Origin: Nitrincola lacisaponensis
Lineage (GTDB): Bacteria > Pseudomonadota > Gammaproteobacteria > Pseudomonadales > Balneatricaceae
Assembly (NCBI RefSeq): GCF_000691225.1
Contig: NZ_JMSZ01000016.1
Span: 248,001-312,000, forward strand
Direction of reading: 5' to 3'
DNA: 64,000 nucleotides
Notes under the pieces: model-generated
What the model saw: the letters and a program-made list of their open reading frames with translations, nothing else
Told to the model about the DNA's origin: nothing
The model's database searches: none
Shown: positions 1 through 9,208 of the stretch, in pieces
Numbering within the stretch: the stretch's first letter is position 1
Layout: every line of letters begins with the position of its first letter
Program-made: the position numbers and the translations under genes

Positions 1-1
1 A

Positions 2-766
<765 letters not shown>

Positions 767-779
767 ACACGGAACGCGA

Positions 780-1100
780 ATGTATAAACTCTGTGTGTTT
801 GTCCCTGAAAGCCATCTGGAACCGGTCAAGCAAGCTGTGTTTGCGGCCGGTGCCGGGCGTATCGGAAATTACGAACACTGTTGCTGGCAGACACTGGGCA
901 CCGGGCAGTTTCGGCCTTTACCGGGAAGCCAGCCTCATCTGGGTGAACTCGGTGAGCTGGAACAGGTGCCTGAGTGGAAGCTTGAGCTGGTGTTGGAAGC
1001 TGACCGGCTTGCATCTGTAATGGAGGCCATGTACCGCGCCCATCCGTATGAAGAACCGGCGTTTGACCTGATTCAGCTGGTTACATTCAAATCTCCTTAA
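780..1100 (+). CDS. Stand-alone YqfO/Nif3-insert-type small protein
   Basis: A 106-residue protein that resembles the CutA/PII-like domain inserted in, or standing alone beside, Nif3/YqfO proteins. Supporting features are the MYKLCVFVPESHLEPVKQAV start, the central GRIGNYEHC segment and the RAHPYEEPAFDLI ending, where the HPYEEPA signature is typical. The biochemical role of these stand-alone proteins is unknown; a regulatory or metal-related function has been suggested for the fold. It lies 13 bases after dapB and may be cotranscribed with it. The ribosome-binding site is weak (cggaacgcga before the ATG). It is followed by the V-ATPase operon, from which it is separated by a 68-base gap with its own candidate promoter. 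Confidence 0.8.
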   Translation: MYKLCVFVPESHLEPVKQAVFAAGAGRIGNYEHCCWQTLGTGQFRPLPGSQPHLGELGELEQVPEWKLELVLEADRLASVMEAMYRAHPYEEPAFDLIQLVTFKSP

Positions 1101-1108
1101 TCGCTGTA

Positions 1109-1137
1109 TTGTAAATGTAATCGAAGCATGGCTTAAT
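1109..1137 (+). promoter_or_regulatory. Candidate sigma70 promoter of the V-ATPase operon
   Basis: The sequence shows TTGTAA (1109-1114), a 17-base spacer and CTTAAT (1132-1137), each hexamer matching 4 of 6 consensus positions. It lies in the only gap upstream of the V-ATPase genes. The AGGAAG Shine-Dalgarno of the first gene follows at about 1157. This is a pattern match only; read-through from dapB is also possible. Confidence 0.35.
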
Positions 1138-1168
1138 CTTTCTGTGCCATTCATACAGGAAGTGTGCC

Positions 1169-2530
1169 GTGTCTCAGTTGCTTTTGTGTTACTCGCGGAT
1201 ACTGGAAATTGTCGGTGATCTGGTCAAGGTTTATGTGCCTGAGCCGGATCGGGACGCCACAGGCAGCGTCGGCTTTGGCGATCTGGCCCTGATTGAAAAC
1301 CCGCTTGATCCGTCACAACTGCCCGCCCTGGCGCAGGTGATTGAGTTGAACCGCGACAGTGTGTCGCTGCAAGTCTTCTCTGGTACCAAGGGCCTTTCGA
1401 CCCAGGCCAGCATTCGTTTTCTGGGTCACTCCATGCGGGTTGCCTTTTCCAGCAATATTCTTGGACGTGCCTTTTCCGGCGTTGGTGCACCTATAGATGC
1501 TGGCCCGGATCTGACGGAAGAGCCTCATATCGAAATCGATGGTCCAACGGTGAATCCGGCCCGTCGCGTGCTGGCCTCACGTATGATTCGCACCGATGTA
1601 CCCATGATCGATGTGTTCAATTCACTGGTCGAAAGTCAGAAAATTCCAATCTTTTCAGTGGCCGGTGAGCCTTATAACCAGTTGCTGGCCCAGATCGGTG
1701 CCCATGCCGATGCCGATATTATCGTCTTTGGCGGTATCGGGTTGATCTTTGATGACTATCATTTCTTCAAAACGGCTTTCGAACAGGCGGGTGTGCTGGC
1801 GAAAACAGTGATGTATGTTCACCTCGGTTCCGACCCTACGGTGGAGGCGCTGTTAGTCCCGGATATGGCACTGGCGGTCGCCGAACGCTTTGCTGTAGAG
1901 GAAGGCAAGCGTGTGTTGGTGTTACTGACTGATATGACAGCCTACGCCGATGCGCTGAAAGAAGTCGGCGTGGCGATGGAGCATGTGCCTTCCAACCGTG
2001 GCTATATTGGTGATTTGTATTCACAGTTGGCACGGCGTTATGAAAAGGCCTGTGACTACAAGGGAGCAGGCTCGGTCACCATTTTATCTGTCACCACCAT
2101 GCCCGGCGATGATGTGACTCACCCTGTGCCGGACAATACCGGCTATATCACCGAAGGTCAGTTTTATCTGCATGATGGTGTACTGGACCCCTTCGGCTCA
2201 CTCTCACGTCTGAAGCAGCATGTGATCGGCAAAGTCACACGTGAAGACCATGGCCAGATCATGAATACCATGGTGCGTTTTTACGCCGCAGCCCAGGATG
2301 CCCAGCAGAAGCAGGCGATGTCATTTGAACTGACTGAATATGACCTGCGTTTGCTGCGCTTTGGTGACCTGTTCCGGCAGCGCTTTATGGATATCAGGGT
2401 AACCTTGCCGCTGGAAAAGGCCCTGGACCTGAGCTGGAAAACCCTGGCAGAGTGTTTTGAAGCAGAGGAACTGCTAATGAAGCAGGATCTGATTGATAAA
2501 TACTTTCCGGTGGCTACGCAGCGGAGTTGA
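1169..2530 (+). CDS. ntpB: V/A-type ATP synthase subunit B
   Basis: Subunit B is the non-catalytic nucleotide-site subunit alternating with A in the A3B3 head of a V/A-type ATPase. The 453-residue length fits the family. The stretch around residues 155-175 (IPIFSVAGEPYNQLLAQIG) occupies the P-loop position but lacks the GxxxxGKT motif, which is how B is told from A. The conserved DMTAYADALKEV and PSNRGYIGDLYSQLA segments follow. The start is GTG, preceded by ACAGGAAG. This is the first gene of the operon here, which is unusual because B normally follows A; A instead lies last. Gene D begins 2 bases after this stop. Confidence 0.93.
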   Translation: MSQLLLCYSRILEIVGDLVKVYVPEPDRDATGSVGFGDLALIENPLDPSQLPALAQVIELNRDSVSLQVFSGTKGLSTQASIRFLGHSMRVAFSSNILGRAFSGVGAPIDAGPDLTEEPHIEIDGPTVNPARRVLASRMIRTDVPMIDVFNSLVESQKIPIFSVAGEPYNQLLAQIGAHADADIIVFGGIGLIFDDYHFFKTAFEQAGVLAKTVMYVHLGSDPTVEALLVPDMALAVAERFAVEEGKRVLVLLTDMTAYADALKEVGVAMEHVPSNRGYIGDLYSQLARRYEKACDYKGAGSVTILSVTTMPGDDVTHPVPDNTGYITEGQFYLHDGVLDPFGSLSRLKQHVIGKVTREDHGQIMNTMVRFYAAAQDAQQKQAMSFELTEYDLRLLRFGDLFRQRFMDIRVTLPLEKALDLSWKTLAECFEAEELLMKQDLIDKYFPVATQRS

Positions 2531-2532
2531 TC

Positions 2533-3135
2533 ATGGCGCGCCTGGCACTGAATAAAAGCACGCTCAACAAGGAAGGACGCAAGGTACGGGCCTACCAGAA
2601 GTTTGTCCCTGCCCTGGATTTGAAGCGTAAGCAGTTGCTGGCAGCCAGGGCAACGGCTGAGCAGACATTACAGCAGCAGCAGCGTGAGCTGGTCGAGATA
2701 GAGCAGCAGGTACGCAATCAACTGAGTATGCTGCCCAATTTTCAGGGGCGGGCAGACCAACTGGTCAGTATTGGTGCCATGGAACTCAGCGAGGTCAATC
2801 TTGTGGGTATTCGCCTGCCAGAGCTGAAATCTCTGCAGGTGGTATTGGAACCTTTCTCCTGCCTGGGTACCGAGCACTGGCTGGATCATCTTGCCAGTCT
2901 GTTGCAACAACAGGCGACCTTACGAGTGCGGCAGCAGCTCACAGAGCAGCGGTTGCTATGCCTGAATCAGGGGCTACAGAAAACCACGCAGCGTCTGAAC
3001 CTGTTTGATAAGGTATTGATTCCTCAGGCACGACAGAATATTCGCAAAATTCAGATTGCGCTGGCTGATGCTGAACGAGCTGGTGTGGTACGTGCCAAAA
3101 TTGCCAAACGTAAACGTCAGGAAATGGGTGTATGA
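2533..3135 (+). CDS. ntpD: V/A-type ATP synthase subunit D (central stalk)
   Basis: Subunit D forms the rotating central shaft inside the A3B3 head. The protein of about 200 residues starts MARLALNKSTLNKEGRKVRA, the typical N-terminus of this family, and is predicted to be two long helices. A TTG two codons earlier overlaps the B stop, but the ATG at 2533 has GGAG upstream and fits homologues better. The 3' end overlaps the next gene by ATGA. No separate subunit F gene, the usual partner of D, is visible anywhere in the cluster. Confidence 0.9.
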   Translation: MARLALNKSTLNKEGRKVRAYQKFVPALDLKRKQLLAARATAEQTLQQQQRELVEIEQQVRNQLSMLPNFQGRADQLVSIGAMELSEVNLVGIRLPELKSLQVVLEPFSCLGTEHWLDHLASLLQQQATLRVRQQLTEQRLLCLNQGLQKTTQRLNLFDKVLIPQARQNIRKIQIALADAERAGVVRAKIAKRKRQEMGV

Positions 3136-4910
3136 GTATTCTGCGCCTGAAAAAAACGGCTCTGGTAGGGCTGACTGAAGAAAAGGTTCATTTGCTGGAT
3201 GCCTTGCAGCAACTGGGGGTGATGCATGTGATTCCCCTGCAGGAGCCTCAGCCGCGCAACCCGACGGAAGACAGTGTCAACCCTGAGCGCCTGAAGCGTG
3301 CCTTGCAATATTTGCTGAGTTGCCGGGAAAAACGTCGACAGGTCGTTCGCACCCGACAGTTTAATCTTGCCGACATGCTGACGCGCATAGATCACAACCG
3401 CAGTCAGCGACTGGAACTGATGTCGCGACGTGACTTTCTGGAAAAACGCATTGCTGATCTAATGCCCTGGGGTGATTTCAGTTTCCCGGCGCCTGAAGCG
3501 CTGGCGCATCAAAAGCTGTGGTTTTACCTGGTGCCTAACTTCCGTATGCCGGCGGTGGAGCGTTCGGGGCTGGTCTGGTGTTGCGTACATCGTGACAACC
3601 GGCATGCCTATATTGTCGTGCTGTCTGAGCAAGAGCCTGACGCCAATCGTATGCCAGTGGCGCGCACCCTGACAGGCCAGGTGCCGCTGAGCCAGCTGGA
3701 GCAGGATCTTGAGGATCTGGAAATCGAGCTGGAGGCGATTGAGGCGGAGCGTGAGGCGCTGACACGCTGGATTTACCAGTTGCAACGCTGTATTGCCGAT
3801 ACCGAAGATCGGGCCTTTCTGGATGAAGTGACTGATCAGACACTGGATTGTGAAGAGATTTTTGCGGTTCAGGGATGGGTGGCAGAGAAGCATATCAATG
3901 CGCTACAGCAGTTCGCTGAAACACATCAGCTGGCATTGCTGGTTGAAGAGCCTGAAGCTGACGAACTGCCACCGACTCAGCTGGAAAACCCTGAAAAGCT
4001 TCAGGGAGGGCAAGAGCTGGTCAGCTTTTTCCAGACACCCGGCTATCGTAGCTGGGACCCCTCGCGTGTGGTGTTTTTCTCCTTTGCAGCCTTTTTCGCC
4101 ATCATTATGTCAGACGCCGGTTATGCATTGCTGATGGGGCTGGTGCTGGCCTATTACTGGAACGACATGGCTGCAACGCAGACTGCACGACGTCTGCGTT
4201 CGCTGGCGGCTACACTGACGGTGACCAGTCTGGTCTGGGGTGTGTTAGTGGGCAGTTACTTTGGTGCGGCTGCGCCACTGGACTGGTTGGCCGGGCTGAA
4301 GCTGCTCGACTTACAGGATTTTGATGCGATGATGCGTTTCTCCATCAGCTTTGGCGCGTTGCATCTGGTGTTGGCAAATCTGATGATGGCCTGGGTCAGG
4401 CGAACGCGTCTGGAGGCCTGGGCATCGGTAGGTTGGGCGCTGGCGGTGCTGGCGGCCTTATTGGGCTGGCTGCAGGGATTCCAGGCAGGGCACTGGTTGC
4501 TGTTTACGGCGGCCTTGCTGCTGGTGTTGCTGATGTCAGGACAACAGCAGTCCTGGCAGTGGCGTTCCGTTATTTGGGGTGCGCTGGCACTGACCAATAT
4601 CACCAAGTTGTTTGGTGATGTGCTCAGTTACCTGCGTCTGTTTGCATTGGGGCTGGCCAGTGCTTCATTGGCCATTACCTTTAACCAGTTATCAGTGGAT
4701 GTAGCGACGGCCTTGCCGGGTATCGGGGTGTTTCTGCAGTTGCTGATTCTGCTGACAGGCCACCTGCTGAACTTTGTCTTGACGGTGGTCAGCGGTGTGA
4801 TTCACGGATTGCGGCTTAATTTAATCGAATTCTATAACTGGAGTCTGGCAGATGAAGGCTATGCCTTCCGGCCTTTCTCGAAACAGGAGGTTACACCTTG
4901 GACAACCTGA
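3132..4910 (+). CDS. ntpI: V/A-type ATP synthase subunit I (membrane stator, a-subunit)
   Basis: Subunit I combines a cytoplasmic coiled-coil arm (about residues 1-305) with a C-terminal bundle of membrane helices (about 310-575) that forms the ion half-channels against the K ring. The essential arginine of this family is visible at R502 in LSYLRLFALGLA. The second conserved patch, HGLRLNLIEFYNW, lies near residue 560. At 592 residues it is slightly shorter than many homologues (around 650). The ATG overlaps the D stop and the 3' end overlaps K by 13 bases, so expression is likely translationally coupled. Confidence 0.92.
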   Translation: MSILRLKKTALVGLTEEKVHLLDALQQLGVMHVIPLQEPQPRNPTEDSVNPERLKRALQYLLSCREKRRQVVRTRQFNLADMLTRIDHNRSQRLELMSRRDFLEKRIADLMPWGDFSFPAPEALAHQKLWFYLVPNFRMPAVERSGLVWCCVHRDNRHAYIVVLSEQEPDANRMPVARTLTGQVPLSQLEQDLEDLEIELEAIEAEREALTRWIYQLQRCIADTEDRAFLDEVTDQTLDCEEIFAVQGWVAEKHINALQQFAETHQLALLVEEPEADELPPTQLENPEKLQGGQELVSFFQTPGYRSWDPSRVVFFSFAAFFAIIMSDAGYALLMGLVLAYYWNDMAATQTARRLRSLAATLTVTSLVWGVLVGSYFGAAAPLDWLAGLKLLDLQDFDAMMRFSISFGALHLVLANLMMAWVRRTRLEAWASVGWALAVLAALLGWLQGFQAGHWLLFTAALLLVLLMSGQQQSWQWRSVIWGALALTNITKLFGDVLSYLRLFALGLASASLAITFNQLSVDVATALPGIGVFLQLLILLTGHLLNFVLTVVSGVIHGLRLNLIEFYNWSLADEGYAFRPFSKQEVTPWTT

Positions 4911-5344
4911 TTATGGCGTTAGGCTGGGCCGGGCTTTATGGTCCGATGGCGTTGGGCGCAATTGGCAGCATGATTGGTTGCTCACTGGCTGGACAGGCGG
5001 CTGCCGGAGCGCTGCTGGAGACGGAAACCGGACATGGTCGTTATATCGGTATCTCCGCGATGCCTTCATCACAGTCGATATACGGCATAGTGGTGATGTT
5101 TGCCTTGAATCGTGATGTCACCCCGGAAAATGCGGCAGGTTTGGCCGGGATCGGATTGCTCTGTGGTCTGGCGCTGATGTTCAGTGCTATTTATCAGGGC
5201 CGCAGCTGCGCATCCGCGATTAATGTTTCCAAAATCCGCCCGGAAATTTTTGGTATGTCACTGGCCCCTGCGGCGATCGTTGAGGGTTTTGCCGTGTTTG
5301 CCTTTATCTTCGCGTTGGTGATCAGTGCCGGTGTACCGGCCTAG
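4898..5344 (+). CDS. ntpK: V/A-type ATP synthase subunit K (rotor ring proteolipid), probable Na+ type
   Basis: Subunit K oligomerises into the membrane rotor ring. The 148 residues form four membrane helices in two hairpins. Matching by eye to the Na+-ligand pattern known from Enterococcus hirae NtpK (T64, Q65, Q110, E139) gives S58, Q59 (in MPSSQSIYG), Q100 (in IYQGRSCASA) and E129 (in AAIVEGFAVF). All polar ligands are therefore conserved apart from Thr to Ser, which favours Na+ over H+ coupling (inference). The start is TTG, supported by CAGGAGG seven bases upstream; an in-frame ATG at 4913 is too far from that site. The N-terminus overlaps the end of subunit I. Confidence 0.9.
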   Translation: MDNLIMALGWAGLYGPMALGAIGSMIGCSLAGQAAAGALLETETGHGRYIGISAMPSSQSIYGIVVMFALNRDVTPENAAGLAGIGLLCGLALMFSAIYQGRSCASAINVSKIRPEIFGMSLAPAAIVEGFAVFAFIFALVISAGVPA

Positions 5345-5353
5345 GAGTAACGG

Positions 5354-6034
5354 ATGAATCATCAGGAAAAGCATCATCCATCTTCGGGTGTTGAAGCACT
5401 GATAGAGCAACTGCGGGATCAGGGTGTGCAGCGCGGCCGTGATGAGGCTGAACAGCTGCTGCGTGAGGCACGCCAGAAGGCCGCCCAGTTGCTGGAAGAT
5501 GCGCGCCATGAAGCGGAATCCTTGCGCCTGAGTACGCGTAAAGAGGTCGAGCAGACACGCAAGGCCGGTGAGGATGCGTTGAAAATGGCCGCTCGTGACC
5601 TGCTGTTAAGCCTCAAGGAAACCATGGCGCTGAGCTTTGCTGATCAGGTGGAACGTCTGGTTGAACAGCAGATGGATAACCCGGAGTTTATGCGTCGCCT
5701 GATTCTGGAGCTGGCCGGAAAAGTGCGTGAGCAGTCACAGCTGGATCAGCAGGACATTGAGATCCTGCTGCCGGATGAGTTTATCGGGCTGGATGAACTG
5801 CGGCGTAATGCCCATGAATACCGCCAGGGACAGCTCAGCCAGTTTGTACAATCCCTGTCGGCAGATCTGCTTCGAGAAGGCGTGTGTCTGGACAGCCATT
5901 CCGGTTGTGGGTTGCGTATCCGTCTGGTGGGTAAAGAAGTTGAGATCGACTTGACGGAAGAGGCTGTTGCTGAGGTGTTGCTGAAGCATCTTCAGCCACG
6001 CTTCCGGGCGCTGCTGGAAGGAGTGATCCGTTAG
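5354..6034 (+). CDS. ntpE: V/A-type ATP synthase subunit E (peripheral stalk)
   Basis: Subunit E is part of the peripheral stator stalk that holds the catalytic head against rotation. The 226-residue protein has an N-terminal half of charged coiled coil rich in Arg, Glu and Ala (about residues 10-90). A compact C-terminal domain ends EEAVAEVLLKHLQPRFRALLEG. A TAGGAG site overlapping the K stop precedes the ATG. In the usual order this gene starts the operon; here it is fifth, directly followed by the DUF2764 gene. No subunit G/H gene, the usual heterodimer partner of E, is seen in the cluster. Confidence 0.85.
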   Translation: MNHQEKHHPSSGVEALIEQLRDQGVQRGRDEAEQLLREARQKAAQLLEDARHEAESLRLSTRKEVEQTRKAGEDALKMAARDLLLSLKETMALSFADQVERLVEQQMDNPEFMRRLILELAGKVREQSQLDQQDIEILLPDEFIGLDELRRNAHEYRQGQLSQFVQSLSADLLREGVCLDSHSGCGLRIRLVGKEVEIDLTEEAVAEVLLKHLQPRFRALLEGVIR

Positions 6035-6732
6035 TGGCGGACTATTACACCTTGGTCACGGGACTGCCCTGGCTGCCGGAGCAGATGGAAAAGTGTACCC
6101 AGTTACCGCTTTCCAGAATTGCATTGGAGCGGCGTCTGACGTTACTCAACGAGACTGACCAGAAAGTGCTGCGCTCAGCTGAAGCGCTCTATCATCCGTC
6201 CTTGTCAAATATGCAGCCGGATCAGGCGCGGGTACAGGCCTGGCAGCAGCAAGTCGATCAATTGCCTTCTGAAACCCTGCGACAGGTGGTTGGCTTGCGT
6301 CTGGAAATACAAACACTCCTGGCAGCGCTGCGTTATCGGCGGCGGCCAGATACCCAGGCTGAACATTTTCAGGGGTTTGGACGCTGGACTCAGTGGATTC
6401 GACAGCACTGGAAAGAGCCGTTGTTCGGACTGGAGGGCAGGCTGGAGTTTCTGGAGCACTGGGGTGAACTGTTTGCCCAGGGGCAGACCGGTGATCTGCA
6501 GACCCAGGTAGATCTCTATCTGTGGCGGCAGCTGCTGGCGGTTGAGCGCAGTCATCACTTCACGCTGGAAACTGTTGTGTGCTTTGTGTTGCGTTGGGGG
6601 TTGGCAGAGCGTCGTCTGCGCAGCGATCCTGATGCAGCGCTGAATGAATTCCAGGCGCTGGGGGATGCTCTGTTACAACACAGTGGTATCCAGCAGCGAT
6701 TGACCCAATTGTTTGAGGATAGCTATCGATGA
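6034..6732 (+). CDS. DUF2764 family V-ATPase-associated protein
   Basis: A 232-residue, mostly helical, Trp/Leu/Gln-rich protein beginning MADYYTLVTGLPWLPEQ, the N-terminal pattern of the DUF2764 family. That family is found between subunits E and A in the V-ATPase operons of chlamydiae, spirochaetes and Bacteroidetes. The same E-DUF2764-A order is kept here. Its position equals that of subunit C (d-type) in E-C-F-A-B-D operons, so it may be a diverged counterpart of that central-stalk cap (inference). The start is GTG overlapping the last base of the E stop, and the 3' end overlaps A by ATGA. Confidence 0.75.
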   Translation: MADYYTLVTGLPWLPEQMEKCTQLPLSRIALERRLTLLNETDQKVLRSAEALYHPSLSNMQPDQARVQAWQQQVDQLPSETLRQVVGLRLEIQTLLAALRYRRRPDTQAEHFQGFGRWTQWIRQHWKEPLFGLEGRLEFLEHWGELFAQGQTGDLQTQVDLYLWRQLLAVERSHHFTLETVVCFVLRWGLAERRLRSDPDAALNEFQALGDALLQHSGIQQRLTQLFEDSYR

Positions 6733-8543
6733 ATGGAATGCCGGTTACAGCACGCGTTGCCGGCGTGCGGGATGATATCGTCACTATTCGCCTGATGCAG
6801 GATGATGCGGGTGAGTTTTATCCGTTGATCAAGAATGAGGTGGTGTATATCTGTCCTGAGCGCCGCCCGGGTGATGGTCGACAGGAACGCCTGCAGGCTG
6901 AGGTATTACGGGTACGGCATGGTGAGGCCGATGTGCAGGTGTTTGAAAATACCCGCGGAGTCGCTATCGGAGATCGTGTTGAGCAAAGTCATCGTCTGTT
7001 ATCCGTGGCGTTGGGTCCAGGACTGCTGGGGCAGATTTATGACGGGTTGCAGAATCCACTTGAGTTGATTGCCGCTCAGCAGGGTTCTTTTTTGCCTCGT
7101 GGGCTGGATGTGGAAGGGATTGATCTGCAGCATCTGTGGGCCTTTCAGCCAGTGGTGAAAATCGGTGCCCGGGTGCGTGCCGGAGACCCTTTGGGGAAAG
7201 TGCAGGAGCGCCGGTTTACACATAAGGTGATGGTGCCGTTTAACCTGCGAGGTGAGGCGGAAGTCACCTGGATTCAGGAGGGCAGTTTTACCGTCACGAC
7301 ACCGGTTGTCAGACTGAAAGATACTCAGGGTGAAGAGCACGAAGTCACCATGCGCCAGTTCTGGCCGGTGCGGGTACCGGTAAACCGTGACCTGCTGCGA
7401 GCCGGTTACAGTGAACGACTTTATCCTGATCAACCGATGCTGACGACCATTCGCCTGATTGATACCTTCTTTCCGGTCGCCAAGGGTGGTACTGCCTGTA
7501 TTCCCGGGCCTTTTGGTGCAGGTAAAACGGTGTTGCAGAGCCTGATTTCACGCTATTCGGATGTCGATATAGTGGTCATTGTTGCCTGCGGCGAGCGTGC
7601 CGGCGAGGTGGTTGAGACGATTACCGAGTTCCCCAAAACACCGGACCCCAAAGGGGGGACGTTGATGGACCGTACCGTGATCATCTGTAACACCTCCTCC
7701 ATGCCGGTTGCCGCCCGGGAAGCTTCCATCTATACCGGCATTACCATCAGTGAGTACTATCGCCAGATGGGCTATAACGTGCTGCTGATTGCCGACTCCA
7801 CATCCCGCTGGGCTCAGGCAATGCGTGAAACCTCCGGGCGTCTTGAAGAAATACCGGGTGAGGAAGCCTTCCCGGCCTATCTGGATTCAGCCGTTCGTGC
7901 CTTGTATGAGCGTGCCGGTCTGGTGCGTACCAATGACGGCTCTACTGGCAGTTTGACACTGATAGGGACGGTGTCACCGGCAGGTGGGAACTTCGAAGAG
8001 CCGGTCACCCAGTCGACGCTCAGAACCGTGAAAACCTTTCTCGGGCTGAGTGCTGACCGGGCATACAAGCGCGCCTATCCCGCAGTGGACCCGCTGATCT
8101 CCTGGTCGCGCTATCTGTTGCAGCTGGAATCCTGGTTTAATCAACATCTGGACCCGGACTGGGTACCTCAGGTACGCCAGATGCTGAGCCTGTTGAAGCA
8201 GGGTGAAGAGGTGCAGCAGATGATGCAGGTGACCGGCGAGGAAGGTGTTACCCTGGAGGACTACGTCCTGTGGCAGAAGGCGCAGTGTCTGGATCAGGTC
8301 TATCTGCAGCAGGATGCGTTTGATGCGGTGGATATCTCCTCACCGATTCAACGTCAGCGTGATCTGTTCCGCCTGTTGGTTGCCAGTCTTGAAGGCTTGC
8401 CGCCCCTGAGCACTAAGGAAGCGGTGCGCAAGCATTTCGTCCACCTGACCAGCCTGTTGCGCAATCTGAACTACACCCGTCAGGACAGCCCTGACTATCA
8501 GCGCCTGTGGCAAGAAATCGAGGCGTTGTCAGCACATCACTGA
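6729..8543 (+). CDS. ntpA: V/A-type ATP synthase subunit A (catalytic)
   Basis: Subunit A hydrolyses or makes ATP in the A3B3 head. The 604-residue length matches the family. The P-loop GPFGAGKT spans residues 260-267 with K266. The family-specific insert lies at about residues 115-190. The conserved ACGERAGEVVE, ADSTSRWAQAMRE and EEAFPAYL segments are all present. It is the last gene of the permuted operon, and its 3' end overlaps a convergent Nudix gene by 7 bases with no terminator between them. F-type ATP synthase genes lie outside this window, so whether this is the only rotary ATPase cannot be judged here. Confidence 0.95.
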   Translation: MNGMPVTARVAGVRDDIVTIRLMQDDAGEFYPLIKNEVVYICPERRPGDGRQERLQAEVLRVRHGEADVQVFENTRGVAIGDRVEQSHRLLSVALGPGLLGQIYDGLQNPLELIAAQQGSFLPRGLDVEGIDLQHLWAFQPVVKIGARVRAGDPLGKVQERRFTHKVMVPFNLRGEAEVTWIQEGSFTVTTPVVRLKDTQGEEHEVTMRQFWPVRVPVNRDLLRAGYSERLYPDQPMLTTIRLIDTFFPVAKGGTACIPGPFGAGKTVLQSLISRYSDVDIVVIVACGERAGEVVETITEFPKTPDPKGGTLMDRTVIICNTSSMPVAAREASIYTGITISEYYRQMGYNVLLIADSTSRWAQAMRETSGRLEEIPGEEAFPAYLDSAVRALYERAGLVRTNDGSTGSLTLIGTVSPAGGNFEEPVTQSTLRTVKTFLGLSADRAYKRAYPAVDPLISWSRYLLQLESWFNQHLDPDWVPQVRQMLSLLKQGEEVQQMMQVTGEEGVTLEDYVLWQKAQCLDQVYLQQDAFDAVDISSPIQRQRDLFRLLVASLEGLPPLSTKEAVRKHFVHLTSLLRNLNYTRQDSPDYQRLWQEIEALSAHH

Positions 8544-9109
8544 TGTGTGCCCAGTTCACAGCATAACTCGCCCTGCGGCCCCTGGCTCAGGGCGAGATGG
8601 CGCAGTGGAAAATGGCCCGTTTTCCGATCACTGAAGTAAAACTGCAGGGCGTTGCGGATGGTTGGAAACGCCAACTGGTCCCAGGGAATATCCGCTTCAG
8701 TGAACAGGCGTACTTCCAGAGACTCTTCGCTGATGGAAAACTCGGGCGTCGGCAGATCGGCCAGATAGATCATCTGTACCTGATCAACATGCAGAATCGA
8801 TGTCAGGGTGTACAGGCTGCGAATCTTGACCACTGCATTGGCTTCTTCCAGCGTCTCACGCAACGCCGCCTGTTCTGTGGATTCGCCGTTCTCCATAAAC
8901 CCGGCAGGCAGTGTCCACAGGCCATAGCGTGGCTCGATGGCGCGTTTACAAAGCAGTACCTGATCCTGGTACACAGGCAGGCATCCGGCAATGATGCAGG
9001 GGTTCTCGTAATGCACTGTGTGGCAGTGGCCGCACACGTACCGATGCCGATTATCTCCGGCGGGAATTTTTTGCTCGACTACTGCACCACAGTTTGAACA
9101 GTATTTCAT
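8537..9109 (-). CDS. Nudix hydrolase with N-terminal zinc ribbon
   Basis: This 190-residue protein begins with a zinc ribbon of two Cys pairs (C4/C7 and C26/C29 in YCSNCG and VCGHCH). It continues with a Nudix fold whose box reads GFMENGESTEQAALRETLEE. The final Gly of the consensus is replaced by Asn (EEANA), a change common in this subfamily. The zinc ribbon resembles that of NudC, but the protein is shorter and lacks the N-terminal NudC domain. The substrate is probably a nucleotide-sugar or dinucleotide pyrophosphate; this cannot be fixed from the sequence. It converges on ntpA. Confidence 0.85.
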   Translation of the reverse strand: MKYCSNCGAVVEQKIPAGDNRHRYVCGHCHTVHYENPCIIAGCLPVYQDQVLLCKRAIEPRYGLWTLPAGFMENGESTEQAALRETLEEANAVVKIRSLYTLTSILHVDQVQMIYLADLPTPEFSISEESLEVRLFTEADIPWDQLAFPTIRNALQFYFSDRKTGHFPLRHLALSQGPQGELCCELGTHQ

Positions 9110-9208
9110 GCTGGCTTCCTTTTGGCGTACAGCAACATTGTAGTCAGTTGCAACAGGACTAGTCGACCCGTTTTTTTAACGCTATGATCCAAGACATAAG
9201 GAGGGGGC

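Noticed and set aside
9148-9188. Promoter TTGCAA...TATGAT before nudL
   Set aside because: The spacer is 29 bases, too long for a sigma70 promoter; only the -10-like hexamer remains.
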